This document shows positions 34,446-43,980 of a DNA stretch of 64,000 nt, piece after piece. The DNA is from JACVRW01 sp963765135 (GTDB lineage Bacteria; Actinomycetota; Thermoleophilia; Solirubrobacterales; Thermoleophilaceae). The DNA is taken from assembly GCA_963765135.1 (NCBI GenBank), contig CAVXUX010000007.1:310001-374000 (forward strand), given 5' to 3'. Under the pieces are notes generated by a model. It was not told the origin of the DNA and searched no databases. It was given only the letters and a program-made list of their open reading frames with translations. The position numbers and the translations under genes were made by a program. The stretch's first letter is position 1, and each line of letters begins with the position of its first letter.

Positions 34446-36709
34446 GCGGCAGCGCGGCCACTGCCGTGGCGGGCGTGCGAGCCGGCGCAGCTGCCCGCCG
34501 CGGTGCGCGTGGCGGTGGTGCGGCTGACCGTGTTCGCCGCGCTGGGGCTGTTCGCGGCGGCGCACTGGGTGACGCTGGTGTCGTCGCCGCCGGTCGGGCG
34601 CACCGTCCTGGTCGTGCTGGTGGCCACCGGCACGGCGGCGCTGATGCTGGCGACCTCCCGGCTGCGGCCCAGCCTGGCCGCCCCGGCTGCCGTGCTCGTG
34701 GGCGTGGCCGGCCTGGCCCTCGGCCTCGGGGCGATGGGCCTCGAGCTGCGTCTGCTCTTCCCGGGCAATTGGGACGAGCTGTTCGACGGCCTCGATCGAG
34801 GGCTGGCGGGCGTGCAGTCCGCCGAGTGGCCCTACGACGGCGTGGACAGCTGGGTGCGGCTCACGACGCTGATGGGCGCGCCGCTGGCGCTCGGGCTGGC
34901 CGCGCTGCTCGCCTTCTTCCCGGCCCGCCGCGCCGAGCCCGTGCTGAGCGGACTGGGGCTGGTGGCGCTGCTGGTCCTCTACGGCGCCGCCGTCACCGAG
35001 CACGATCCGGGCGCGCCGCTGCTGCGCGGCCTCGCGCTGCTGGTGCTCGTGGGCGCCTGGCTGTGGCTGCCGCGCCTCGGTCCGCGCGAGGCGCTGGCCG
35101 GGGCCGCGCTGGTGCTGTCGCTGGGCGCCCTGTCGCTGCCGGTCGCCGCCGCGCTCGACAGCGAGCGGCCCTGGTGGAACTACGGCGCCTGGACGTTCCT
35201 GGAGAACCAGCGGTCGATCACGTTCGACTGGACGCATACCTACGGCCCGCTCGACTGGCCGCGCGAAGGGACGACGCTGCTGAACGTGGAGTCCGATCGC
35301 CGGCTCTACTGGAAGGCGGAGTCGCTCGACACCTTCGACGGCCTGCGCTGGGTGCGCGGCCAGTCGAGCACGGCGACCCAGCGCCTCCAGGGCGTGCCCG
35401 ACCCGTCCTCGCAGGACAGGAGCTGGGACTACTTCGAGTGGAACGGCAGGTGGGACGAGGAGATCCGCTTCACGGTGCGCTCGCTCTCGACCGACCTGCT
35501 CGTGGCGGCCGGGACGCCGTACATCATCTCCGGGGCGGGGCTGGTCACGACGGCCAGCGACGGCACCACCCGGATCGTCGACCAGCGCCTCGAGGACGGC
35601 GACAGCTACACCGTCAAGACCTACGCACCCAATCCCACGCCCGCGCAGATGCGCGGCGCCCCGGGCGACCTCTCGAACGCGCTGATGCAGTACACGGCGA
35701 TCTCACTGCCGGGCGCGCCGGCAAGGGACGTGTTCGTCCCGCTGTGGGGCGACGCCACCTTCGGCGACCCGCGGGCGCCGGCGGCCGCGCTGGAGGCCTC
35801 GGTCTACGCGGACATGTACGGGATCGCCTCGCGGATCACGGCGGGCGCCCCGACGATGTACGACGCGGTCCAGCGGGTCGAGCGCTATCTCAACCGCAAC
35901 TTCACCTACAGCGAGAAGCCGCGCGCGGCCCAGTACCCGCTCAACGCGTTCCTGTTCCGCGACAAGTTCGGCTACTGCCAGCAGTTCTCGGGCGCGATGG
36001 CCCTGATGCTGCGCATGGCCGGCATCCCCACCCGCGTGGCCGCCGGCTTCGCGCCCGGCTCGCTCAACCGGGATAGCGGCGAGTACCGCGTGCGCGACCT
36101 GGACGCGCACTCCTGGGTCGAGGTCTACTTCAACGGGATCGGGTGGGTCACGTTCGACCCGACGCCCGCGGCCGCGCCGGCGGAGGCCCAGGCGGCCGAC
36201 ATCAACCCGACCAGCTCCACCGGAGGCGCGATCAACGAGTCGCGGTCCGGCCTGGCCGCGCCGGACCCGAAGGCCGGGGCCGGCGGCTCCGCGGCCGACG
36301 GATCCGGCGGCGGCGTCTCCGGATGGCTGCTGGTCCCGCTCCTGCTGCCTGGTGGCCGCCGGCGCGTTCGCGTGGCGGCTGGTGCGCCGGGCGCGGCGGA
36401 TGGGGGCCGCGGAGCTGGCCGAGGCGCAGCTGGCCGAGCTGCGCAGGGCGCTGCGCCTGGCTCGATTGGGACGTGCCGGCCAACACCACGCTGCTCACGC
36501 TCGAGGGACGGCTCGGGCGCGCCGCCGGCCCTGCCGCCGCCCGCTACGCGGCGGCGCTGAGGGCGTACCGCTACGACCCGGGCTCGCCGGCCGCGCCGAA
36601 CCTGCGCGAGCGCCGTGCGCTGCGCCGCGACCTGACCGCCCGCACCGGCCTGCGCGGCCGGCTGGTCGGGCTGGCCGCGATTCCGCCGGGCGGCCCGCGC
36701 CCGGCCTGA
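34442..36709 (+). CDS. TgpA-like membrane transglutaminase (frameshifted)
   Basis: Membrane protein with about six N-terminal helices, an extracytoplasmic transglutaminase-like cysteine domain and one C-terminal helix, about 755 aa. The catalytic triad is visible as Cys in KFGYCQQFSGAMALMLRMAG, His in DLDAHSWVEVYF and Asp in GWVTFDPTP. Shifts near 34475 (start region), 36349 (inside the last helix) and 36461 are single extra bases; repaired, the tail reads LDWDVPANTTLLTLEGRLG. GTG at 34442 overlaps the DUF58 stop. Probably acts on cell-surface peptides or proteins. Confidence 0.85.
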
Positions 36710-36715
36710 GGCCGG
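36701..36715. terminator. Short hairpin at the tgpA stop
   Basis: CCGGCCT-G-AGGCCGG, 7-bp arms around the stop codon, followed by ATTTA. A weak terminator or processing site before htrA is possible. Confidence 0.3.
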
Positions 36716-36742
36716 ATTTATGCGGCTCTAAGGAACTGCGCC

Positions 36743-36748
36743 TACAAC
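36743..36748 (+). promoter_or_regulatory. -10 element of htrA
   Basis: TACAAC ends 7 nt before ATG 36756. GGAACT lies at 36731-36736 but is too close to the ATG to be an ECF -35 for this start. Confidence 0.4.
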
Positions 36749-36755
36749 AGGGCGT

Positions 36756-37979
36756 ATGAACACCACGAAGCAGCGTCTCGGAGCCTCCAACCTGATCGCC
36801 GGTGTGCTCGGCGGTCTGGTGGTGCTCGTGATCGGCGCGATCCTGATCGAGACGGACGTGATCGACACCGGCGACTCCACCACGCGCGTGGTGCGGCAGG
36901 CGCCGATCTCCCAGGCGGCGACCGACCCCGCGGCCGCCCAGTCGGGCAAGACCGTCCAGGACATCTACCGCGAGGAGGGTCGCGGCGTGGTGTTCATCCA
37001 GTCCGAGGGCGTCAGCGGCGGTGAGAGCCCGCTCGGCCAGGAGCAGCAGGGCACGGCCACCGGGTCTGGCTTCGTGGTCGACAAGGACGGCACGATCATC
37101 ACCAACGCCCACGTCGTCGACGGCGCCTCGAAGGTGACCGTCAGCTTCGAGGAGGGCGGCGAAGCGATCGACGCCGACGTGAAGGGCGTCGACGACGACG
37201 CCGACATCGCGGTCCTCAAGATCAACCCCGAGGGACGCGACCTCACCGTGCTGCCGCTCGGCGAGTCCTCGAAGCTCAACGTGGGCGACCCGGTCGTGGC
37301 GATCGGCAACCCGTTCGGCCTTCAGCGCACCGTGACGACGGGCATCGTGTCCGCGCTCCAGCGCCAGGTCGACGCCCCCAGCGGCTTCCCGATCAGCAAC
37401 GTGATCCAGACCGACGCCTCGATCAACCCCGGCAACTCCGGCGGTCCGCTGCTCAACGCCCAGGGCGAGGTGATCGGCATCAACAGCCAGATCGCCACCG
37501 GCGGCGGTCAGGGCTCGGTCGGGATCGGGTTCGCGGTTCCGATCGACCAGGCCAAGCGGGAGCTGCCGAAGCTGCGCGCCGGCCAGGAGATCAAGCGCGC
37601 GTACCTCGGCGTCGTGATGGCGGACGTGACCGACCAGATCGCCAAGCAGCTCGACCTCCCGGTCAAGGAGGGCGCGCTCGTCCAGACCGTCACCAACGGC
37701 AGCCCCGCGGACAAGGCGGGCCTGCACGCGGGCTCCTCCTCGGGGCGCGGCGCCGACGTGATCGTCTCGATCGACGGCAAGTCCGTCACGAGCGCCGACG
37801 ACGTCGTGCAGGCGGTGAGCGAGAAGGAGCCGGGTGACTCGGTCGAGATCGAGTACTACCGCGGCAACGACAAGCGCACCGTGACGGTGAAGCTGGGCGA
37901 GCGCCCGGAGCAGGTCGCTTCGACGGGCTCGCCGCAGTCGCCGGACGACAACGGCGGACTGCCGTTCAACCTGCCGTAG
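36756..37979 (+). CDS. HtrA/DegP-like membrane serine protease with PDZ domain
   Basis: Envelope quality-control protease, 407 aa. One N-terminal membrane helix (about residues 12-33), a trypsin-like domain with His in IITNAHVVDGA, Asp in DDDADIAVLK and Ser in NPGNSGGPLLNAQGEVIGIN, then a PDZ domain (YLGVVMADVT ... NGSPADKAGLHAG). A DNGGLPFNLP tail ends it. It follows the MoxR-DUF58-TgpA block and is probably part of the same envelope-stress function, with its own promoter. No frameshifts. Confidence 0.93.
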   Translation: MNTTKQRLGASNLIAGVLGGLVVLVIGAILIETDVIDTGDSTTRVVRQAPISQAATDPAAAQSGKTVQDIYREEGRGVVFIQSEGVSGGESPLGQEQQGTATGSGFVVDKDGTIITNAHVVDGASKVTVSFEEGGEAIDADVKGVDDDADIAVLKINPEGRDLTVLPLGESSKLNVGDPVVAIGNPFGLQRTVTTGIVSALQRQVDAPSGFPISNVIQTDASINPGNSGGPLLNAQGEVIGINSQIATGGGQGSVGIGFAVPIDQAKRELPKLRAGQEIKRAYLGVVMADVTDQIAKQLDLPVKEGALVQTVTNGSPADKAGLHAGSSSGRGADVIVSIDGKSVTSADDVVQAVSEKEPGDSVEIEYYRGNDKRTVTVKLGERPEQVASTGSPQSPDDNGGLPFNLP

Positions 37980-38013
37980 TGCGTTTCAAGCAGGGCCTGC
38001 GAGCATTGCGGGG

Positions 38014-38661
38014 GTGACCCGCGTGAAGATCTGTGGGGTGAGCGACCCGGCGGACGCCCGCCGGGTCGCCGACCTGGGCGCGTGGGCGCTCGGGATGATC
38101 TTCTGGCCCCAGAGCCCGCGCGCCTGTGCGGTCGACACGGCCGAGGTGATCGGCGCTGAGCTGCAGCGCCGGCTCGAGCTGGTCGGGGTGTTCGTCAACG
38201 CCTCGCTGGACGAGGTGGCCGAGAAGGTCGATCGCTGCAACCTGACGGTGGTCCAGCTCCACGGCGACGAGGGGCCGGCCTACTGCCGCGAGGTCGCCCG
38301 CCGGACCGGGGCCAAGGTGATGAAGGCGGTGCGCGTGCGCGACGCCGCCCAGCTGCACGACCTCCAGCGCTTCTACACCGACTTCCACCTGCTCGACGCC
38401 TACTCGCCGCGCACGCCCGGAGGCACGGGGGAGACGTTCGACTGGGAGCTCGCCCGGCGCCACCCGCGCACGCCGCCGGTGGTGCTCTCGGGAGGGCTCG
38501 ACCCGGACAACGTGGGCCTGGCGGTCGAGACCGCGCGGCCGTTCGCGGTCGACGTGGCGAGCGGGACCGAGGCGTCGCCGGGGCGCAAGGACCCGGCCAA
38601 GCTGACGGCGTTCGTGCGGGCGGTCGAGGAGGCCGACGCGCGGCTGGGGGCGCTGGCGTGA
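38014..38661 (+). CDS. trpF: Phosphoribosylanthranilate isomerase
   Basis: TIM-barrel Amadori isomerase, 215 aa. Catalytic Cys in VKICGVSDPADA and Asp in LLDAYSPRTPGGTGETFDW; VQLHGDEGPAYC and VVLSGGLDPDNV are typical. GTG at 38014 is 34 nt after htrA, with no clear promoter between, so read-through from htrA may contribute. The 3' end overlaps trpB (GTGA). Confidence 0.95.
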   Translation: MTRVKICGVSDPADARRVADLGAWALGMIFWPQSPRACAVDTAEVIGAELQRRLELVGVFVNASLDEVAEKVDRCNLTVVQLHGDEGPAYCREVARRTGAKVMKAVRVRDAAQLHDLQRFYTDFHLLDAYSPRTPGGTGETFDWELARRHPRTPPVVLSGGLDPDNVGLAVETARPFAVDVASGTEASPGRKDPAKLTAFVRAVEEADARLGALA

Positions 38662-39836
38662 GCTCGCTGGTCGAGCGCCGCTTCGGGCCCTACGGCGGTC
38701 GCTACGTGCCCGAGACCCTGATCCCGGCGCTGGACCAGCTCGAGGCCGAATGGCTCGCCGCCCGCGCGGACCCGGCCTATACCGACACGCTCCAACGCCT
38801 CCTGCGCGACTACGTCGGCCGGCCGACCCCGCTCTACCACGCGGCTCGCCTGTCCGAGGTGACCGGCACCGAGGTGTGGCTCAAGCGCGAGGACCTCACG
38901 CACACCGGCTCCCACAAGATCAACAACGCGATCGGGCAGGCGCTGCTCGCCCAGCGGATGGGCAAGCGGCGCGTGATCGCGGAGACCGGCGCGGGGCAGC
39001 ACGGCGTGGCGGCGGCGACCGCGTGCGCTCTGCTGGATCTCGACTGCATCGTCTACATGGGCACCGAGGACATGCGCCGCCAGCGCCCCAACGTGGAGCG
39101 GATGCGGCTGCTCGGGGCCGAGGTGGTGGGCGTGGAGGCGGGGGCACGGACGCTCAAGGAGGCGGTGTCGGCGGCGATCCGCGACTGGGTCGGCAACGTG
39201 GAGACGACCCACTACGTGATCGGGTCGTGCGTGGGGCCGGCGCCGTACCCGGCGATCGTCCGCGACCTGCAGCGCACGATCGGCGACGAGGCGCGCGCGC
39301 AGGTGCTCGAGGCGGCCGGGCGGCTGCCCGACCGCGTGATCGCGTGCGTCGGGGGCGGCTCGAACGCGATCGGGACGTTCGCGGGGTTCGTGGACGACGC
39401 CGCGGTCGCGCTCGTGGGCGTGGAGGCGGCCGGCGAGGGACTCGAGACGCGGCGCCACTCGGCGCCGCTGACGACCGGGGCACGCGGGGTCCTGCACGGG
39501 GCGATGTCGGCGGTGCTGCAGGACGAGGAAGGACAGATCCTGGAGGCGCACTCGATCTCGGCCGGGCTGGACTATCCGGGCGTGGGGCCGGAGCACGCCT
39601 GGTTGCGCGACTCCGGACGCGTGTCGTACGTGGCCGTGCCGGATGCCGACGCGCTGGCGGCGTTCAGACGGGTGGCGGAGCTGGAAGGCATCCTGCCGGC
39701 GCTGGAGCCGGCGCACGCGGTGGCGTGGCTGCTGGCGAACCCGGGCCCGGCCGGCTCGCTTGATCTGGTGACTCTGTCGGGCCGTGGCGACAAGGATCTC
39801 GCCGAAGTGCTGGCGCTGGGCTCACAGGCCTCATGA
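38658..39836 (+). CDS. trpB: Tryptophan synthase beta chain
   Basis: PLP enzyme joining indole and serine, 392 aa. FGPYGGRYVPETL at the start, PLP Lys in HTGSHKINNAIGQ (residue 87), the catalytic Glu region AETGAGQHGVAAATA, the phosphate-binding loop CVGGGSNAIGTF and SISAGLDYPGVGPEH. This is the standard TrpB1 type rather than TrpB2. Overlaps trpF and trpA by 4 nt, so the alpha and beta chains are coupled. Confidence 0.96.
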   Translation: MSSLVERRFGPYGGRYVPETLIPALDQLEAEWLAARADPAYTDTLQRLLRDYVGRPTPLYHAARLSEVTGTEVWLKREDLTHTGSHKINNAIGQALLAQRMGKRRVIAETGAGQHGVAAATACALLDLDCIVYMGTEDMRRQRPNVERMRLLGAEVVGVEAGARTLKEAVSAAIRDWVGNVETTHYVIGSCVGPAPYPAIVRDLQRTIGDEARAQVLEAAGRLPDRVIACVGGGSNAIGTFAGFVDDAAVALVGVEAAGEGLETRRHSAPLTTGARGVLHGAMSAVLQDEEGQILEAHSISAGLDYPGVGPEHAWLRDSGRVSYVAVPDADALAAFRRVAELEGILPALEPAHAVAWLLANPGPAGSLDLVTLSGRGDKDLAEVLALGSQAS

Positions 39837-40625
39837 GCGTGGCCACGCGGGGCATCGATCGCATCGCGGCGGCCTTCGCGTCGCATGGCAAGCGGGCCGC
39901 TCTGATGCCTTACCTGATGGGCGGCTACCCGTCCGCCGACGTCTCCGCCGAGGCTGGACTCGCTGCCGCGGCCGCCGGGCGCGGACCTGATCGAGCTGGG
40001 CATCCCATTCTCCGATCCGCTCGCCGACGGGCCCGTGATCCACGCGGCTGCCACCGACGCGCTCGCGGCCGGAGCGACCCCGCACGGCGTGCTGCGCGTC
40101 TGCGAGCGCGTGGCGGCCGAGGTGCCGGTGGTGCTGATGGTGTACGTGAACGTGGTCCTGACCGCTGGGCCCGAGGCGTTCGCGCTGCGCGCGGCGTCGG
40201 CCGGGGCGGCGGGGCTGATCGTGCCCGACCTGCCGCACGACGAGGCAGGCGAGGTGCGCGCGGCGTGCGACGCGGAGGGCCTGGCGCTGGTGCCGCTGGT
40301 GGCGCCGACGACGACGCCCGAACGGGTGGTCGAGATCGGGGCGGACGCGCGCGGGTTCGTCTACACGGTGTCGCTGACGGGGATCACGGGTGAGCGCGAC
40401 GCGCTGCCGCCCGGGCTGTCGGAGACGGTGGAGCAGGTGCGCGGAGCCACCGAGGTCCCCGTGGCGGTCGGCTTCGGGATCTCGACCGGCGAGCAGGCCC
40501 GGGCAGTGGGCGAGCTGGCCGACGGGGTGATCGTGGGCAGCCGGATCGTGAGAGCGGCCGGCGAGGGCGGGGCGGCGGCGGTGGGCTCGGTCGTCGGGGA
40601 GTTGGCGGAGGCGCTGCGGTTATGA
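39833..40625 (+). CDS. trpA: Tryptophan synthase alpha chain (one frameshift)
   Basis: TIM-barrel subunit releasing indole from indole-glycerol phosphate, about 263 aa. Frame one gives ALMPYLMGGYPSADVSAEAG; after one extra base near 39982, frame two continues LIELGIPFSDPLADGPVIH with the catalytic Glu/Asp, VLMVYVNVVLTAG, GLIVPDLPHDEAGE, FVYTVSLTGITGER and VAVGFGISTGEQARAVGEL. ATG at 39833 overlaps the trpB stop (ATGA). Confidence 0.94.
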
Positions 40626-40656
40626 GCGGGAAAAAAGTGACCTCCTGACCCGCTGG

Positions 40657-40662
40657 TAGGGT
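40657..40662 (+). promoter_or_regulatory. -10 element of the NTF2-like gene
   Basis: TAGGGT ends 9 nt before ATG 40672. An A-run (GGGAAAAAAG, 40628-40637) and imperfect AGCGGG/CCCGCT arms lie just upstream. Confidence 0.45.
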
Positions 40663-40671
40663 GCGCGCACC

Positions 40672-41298
40672 ATGGCGGAGACCAGGACGATCAGCGCGCG
40701 CAAGGGATCGGAGGCGGACGCCGGCTCCAAGCCCCAGCGAACGCGCATCACCAAGCGCAAAGCCCTAGAGAACCACGCCCGCAGCTACTTCGACGCCGTC
40801 AACCGGCGCGACGTCGACGGCATGCTGGAGCACTGGACCGAGGACGGGGTCGTCGACCTCGTGCCGATCGGCATCCTGCGCGGGCAGGACGAGATCGCGG
40901 CATTCTTCAGGGAGATGTTCGCCGCCTTCCCGGATGCCGAGACGACCGTCGCGCGGGTCGCGGCCGGCCAGAACGAGGTCGCCGTGGAATGGCGGATGAC
41001 GGCCACGTTCACCGGCGCGCCGTTCCAGGGCATCGAGCCGACCGGCCGCCCGGTCGAGCTGCGCGGCGTCGACATGATCGAGATCGCCGACGGCAAGAAC
41101 GTCACCAACACCGCCTACTACGACGGCATGGCCTTCGCCCGCGGCGCCGGCCTGCTGCCGCCGCAGGACTCGGGGGCCGAGCGCGCGATGCGGAGCGCGG
41201 TCAACGCGGCCACGCGCCTGCGCCGCGCGGTGTCCGACGGCCGCGACGCTCTCGTCGAGCGCCGCGACGCCCTCTCCCAGCGCAGGACCGCCGCTTGA
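40672..41298 (+). CDS. SnoaL-like polyketide-cyclase-fold protein
   Basis: A 208-aa protein. A basic, low-complexity N-terminus (to about residue 35) precedes an NTF2/SnoaL-like domain: NHARSYFDAVNRRDVDGMLE, HWTEDGVVDLVPIGI, GQDEIAAFFREMFAAFPDAE, VAVEWRMTATFTG and YYDGMAFARGAGLLP. The C-terminal helix (AATRLRRAVSDGRDALVERR) is charged and may be a coiled coil. Ligand and function are unknown. The last 4 nt overlap the small membrane-protein gene. Confidence 0.75.
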   Translation: MAETRTISARKGSEADAGSKPQRTRITKRKALENHARSYFDAVNRRDVDGMLEHWTEDGVVDLVPIGILRGQDEIAAFFREMFAAFPDAETTVARVAAGQNEVAVEWRMTATFTGAPFQGIEPTGRPVELRGVDMIEIADGKNVTNTAYYDGMAFARGAGLLPPQDSGAERAMRSAVNAATRLRRAVSDGRDALVERRDALSQRRTAA

Positions 41299-41495
41299 TC
41301 GTCTACGTGACCCTGGTCGTCGGGCTGGTCTGGTGGATCGCCGCCTGGGCGTTCGGGATCAAGGCGTTCGACGCGTTCCTGCTCACCGCCGCGATGGTGG
41401 TCAGCGCGGCCGCCTACGTGATGGTGAAGCCCTTCCTCGATCGGGTCCTGGGCCGCACGGCCCCGACGATCGAGGAAGAGGGCGCCCACTTCTGA
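41295..41495 (+). CDS. Small two-helix membrane protein
   Basis: A 66-aa protein starting with TTG that overlaps the previous stop (TTGA). Two hydrophobic helices (IVYVTLVVGLVWWIAAWAF and AFLLTAAMVVSAAAYVMV) are followed by a short charged tail (GRTAPTIEEEGAHF). No family recognised. Translational coupling suggests it works with the SnoaL-like protein. Confidence 0.6.
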   Translation: MIVYVTLVVGLVWWIAAWAFGIKAFDAFLLTAAMVVSAAAYVMVKPFLDRVLGRTAPTIEEEGAHF

Positions 41496-41497
41496 GC

Positions 41498-41522
41498 GCC
41501 GCGCCGGCGAGCCCGGCGCGGC
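41498..41522. terminator. Bidirectional terminator hairpin
   Basis: Perfect 10-bp stem GCCGCGCCGG / CCGGCGCGGC with loop CGAGC between convergent stops at 41495 and 41534; no T-run. Confidence 0.6.
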
Positions 41523-41533
41523 CGAGAGCTCGA

Positions 41534-42565
41534 CTAGCCGAAGAACGCCTCGGCCGCGGCGTACTCGTCGTCCGGCACGGTGCGCAGTTCTGCCACGGCG
41601 TCGCCGAGCGGGACCAGCTCGATCTTCGACCCCTTGAGCGCCGGCATCATGCCGAAGCGCTGCTCGTGCGCGGCGTCGATCGCCGCCAGCCCGAGCCGCG
41701 TAGCGAGCACCCGGTCGAAGGCGGTTGGCGTGCCGCCGCGCTGGATGTGGCCGAGCACGGTCGCGCGCGCCTCGAAGCCGGTGCGCTGCTCGATCTCGCG
41801 CTCCAGCTGCTGGCCGATCCCGCCGAGGCGCTCGTGGCCGAACTCGTCCTTCGAGCCGGAGACGATCTCGAGCGTGCCCTCCGCCGGGGTGGCGCCCTCG
41901 GCGACGACCACGATCGAGAAGTAGCGCCCGCGCGAGTGGCGGCGCCGGATCAGGCGCACGACCTCGTCGATGTCGAACGGGCGCTCGGGGATCAGGATCA
42001 CGTCGGCGCCGCCGGCGAGCCCTGAGTGGAGCGCGATCCAGCCCGCGTGGCGCCCCATCACCTCGACGATCATCACGCGGTTGTGGCTCTCGGCCGTGGT
42101 GTGCAGCCGGTCGATCGCGTCGGTGGCGATCTGCACGGCGGTGTCGAAGCCGAACGTCATGTCGGTGCCGCCGAGGTCGTTGTCGATCGTCTTCGGCACG
42201 CCCAGCACCGGCAGCCCGTGCTCGGAGTACAGGCGGGCGGCCGCGCCGAGCGTGTCCTCGCCGCCGATCGCGATCAGCCCGTCGAGGTTGAGCGTGCGCA
42301 TGTTCTCGGCGATCGCCGAGGGGCCGTCGTCGCGGCCGAACGGGTTGGTTCGCGACGACCTCAGGATCGTCCCGCCGCGCGGCAGGATGCCGCGCGTGGA
42401 CTCGATCGTCAGCTCCTCGTAGGCGTTCTCGAGCGGCCCGCGCCAGCCGTCGCGGTAGCCGACGATCGCGTGCCCGTAGCCGTCGATGCCCTTGCGCACC
42501 ACGGCACGGATGACGGCGTTCAACCCCGGGCAATCGCCGCCACCGGTGAGCACCCCGATCCGCAC
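41534..42565 (-). CDS. pfkA: 6-phosphofructokinase, clade with PPi-type signature residues
   Basis: Glycolytic phosphofructokinase, 343 aa. It starts RIGVLTGGGDCPGLNAVIRA, with GGEDTLGAARLYSEHG, VPKTIDNDLGGTD, EVMGRHAGWIA and GHIQRGGTPTAFDRVLA. The two discriminating positions read Asp (GGED rather than GGDG) and Lys (PKTIDND rather than PGTIDND), the pattern of pyrophosphate-dependent and some actinobacterial enzymes, so the phosphoryl donor is uncertain. The start is set at GTG 42565 because TATCGT on the minus strand (42573-42578) ends 7 nt upstream; the open frame extends 45 nt further up without a likely start. Confidence 0.92.
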   Translation of the reverse strand: MRIGVLTGGGDCPGLNAVIRAVVRKGIDGYGHAIVGYRDGWRGPLENAYEELTIESTRGILPRGGTILRSSRTNPFGRDDGPSAIAENMRTLNLDGLIAIGGEDTLGAAARLYSEHGLPVLGVPKTIDNDLGGTDMTFGFDTAVQIATDAIDRLHTTAESHNRVMIVEVMGRHAGWIALHSGLAGGADVILIPERPFDIDEVVRLIRRRHSRGRYFSIVVVAEGATPAEGTLEIVSGSKDEFGHERLGGIGQQLEREIEQRTGFEARATVLGHIQRGGTPTAFDRVLATRLGLAAIDAAHEQRFGMMPALKGSKIELVPLGDAVAELRTVPDDEYAAAEAFFG

Positions 42566-42614
42566 CGGCGGCACGATAGCCGCCCGGGGGCGCGAGCCCC
42601 CGGATGGCATCGTT

Positions 42615-42620
42615 CAGAAT
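42615..42620 (+). promoter_or_regulatory. -10 element of the first binding-protein gene
   Basis: CAGAAT ends 8 nt before GTG 42629, in the 63-nt divergent gap with pfkA. Confidence 0.4.
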
Positions 42621-42628
42621 CGAGAGGC

Positions 42629-43877
42629 GTGCCCCCGCGTCTCACCCTGCTTGCCCTGCTCGCCTGCGCCGCCCTCCTGGGCGGCTGCCTCGGCGACGAC
42701 GGCGAGCCGGCCGAGGACCAGCCGATCCGCGGGCACGTGCTCAACCTGTACGCGAGCCGGCCCACCGAAGGCCCGTCCGCTGCTACCGGCAGGGCGGTCG
42801 CGGCCGGTCAGCGCCAGGCGCTCGCCGACGCGGGCGCCCGGGCCGGGCGCTATCGCATCCGTCTGATCTCCATGACCGCGTCCAAGCCCGGCTCCGGCAA
42901 CTGGGATCCCGGTCAGGTCGCCGAGAACGCGGACCGCGCCGCGCGCGACCCGCGCGCGATCGCCTACCTGGGCGAGCTCAACCTGGGCGCATCGGCGATC
43001 TCGGTGCCGGTGACCAACAAGGCCGGCCTGCTGCAGGTCTCGCCGGCGGACGGGCTGGCCAGCCTGACGGAGACCCCGCCGCGGTCGGCGGCGGGCCCGG
43101 AGCGCTACTACCCCTCCGGGCAGCGGTCCTTCCTGCGGCTGGTGCCCGACGATCTCGACGAGGCGCGGCTGATCGTGGATCGCATGGAGGCGCTCGGGGT
43201 GGAGCGCCCGGCCCTGATCGTCGGCACCGGGGTCTACGCGCGCGAGCTCGCCACCGAGCTGGTCGCCGAGGCCCGCGACGCGGGCATCGCGCCGGTCGAC
43301 ACCAAGGATTTGCGCGACGACCCCGACACGGTGCTCGACGCCGCCGGCGAGCTGGCCGAGGCGCCGCCCGACGCCCAGCCGGACGCGGTCGTGCTGGCGC
43401 TCGCTCGCGACCGCTACACCGCTCAGCTGCTCGCCGGTCTGACGCGCGCCCTGCCGCAGGCGAGCCTGTTGACCGGCGACGGCGTGCTGGTCGGCCAGCC
43501 GCTGGTGGCCGCGGCCGGATCGGAGCCGGCGCGGCTCGAGGCGATCGCGCCCCAGCCGCCCCGCGGCGCCGCCGCCGCGCCGGGGCTGCGTGTCCTCAAC
43601 CGGATCGCGCGCGACCAGGGCGCCGGGCTGGCCAGCCCGGCGGCGCTGTGGGGCTACGAGTCGGTGCGGGTCGTGCTCGACGCGATCCGCGCCGCGCAGC
43701 GCGACTCGGGCCCCGCCGACCGCGCGGAGATCATCCGCGCAGGCCTGCGCCCGCGCGTGCGGCACTCGCCCGATCGGGACCTACCGCGTGCGTCGCAGCG
43801 GCGCCGTCGAGGGCCTGCCGATGGCTCTCTACCGCCTGCGCGGCGATCGCTTCGAGTACGTGCGCTCCCTGCTGTGA
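42629..43877 (+). CDS. Leu/Ile/Val-type ABC substrate-binding lipoprotein (one frameshift)
   Basis: Periplasmic-binding-protein type I fold, about 415 aa. A lipoprotein signal (LTLLALLACAALLGGC) is followed by GHVLNLYASRPTEG, YLGELNLGASAISVPVTNKAGLLQVSPADG, FLRLVPDDLDEARLIVDRM and LTRALPQASLLTGDG. A +1 shift near 43769 precedes YRVRRSGAVEGLPMALYRL at the end. It is similar in layout to the binding protein encoded next but clearly diverged, and more Arg/Ala-rich. It may give the importer a second specificity or act as a sensor. Confidence 0.82.
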
Positions 43878-43913
43878 AGGCAGATTTTCTCCGCGTTAAG
43901 CCGTGTTGCGATC

Positions 43914-43976
43914 TTGCCCGGCGGACCGGCGCGTGCGTAGGATCCGGACAGTTCGGAGCCACAATCTCCTAGGAGG
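43914..43976 (+). promoter_or_regulatory. livK promoter and Shine-Dalgarno
   Basis: TTGCCC (43914-43919), 18-nt spacer and TAGGAT (43938-43943), then a leader of about 30 nt with a strong AGGAGG (43971-43976) 4 nt before a TTG start. It is one of the few genes here with a full leader and a clear ribosome-binding site, as expected for an abundant binding protein. Confidence 0.6.
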
Positions 43977-43980
43977 GAAA

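Noticed and set aside
36731..36736. GGAACT as an ECF-sigma -35 for htrA
   Set aside because: Only 19 nt separate it from the ATG, so the start of transcription would fall inside the gene, and no matching -10 is present; TACAAC fits better.
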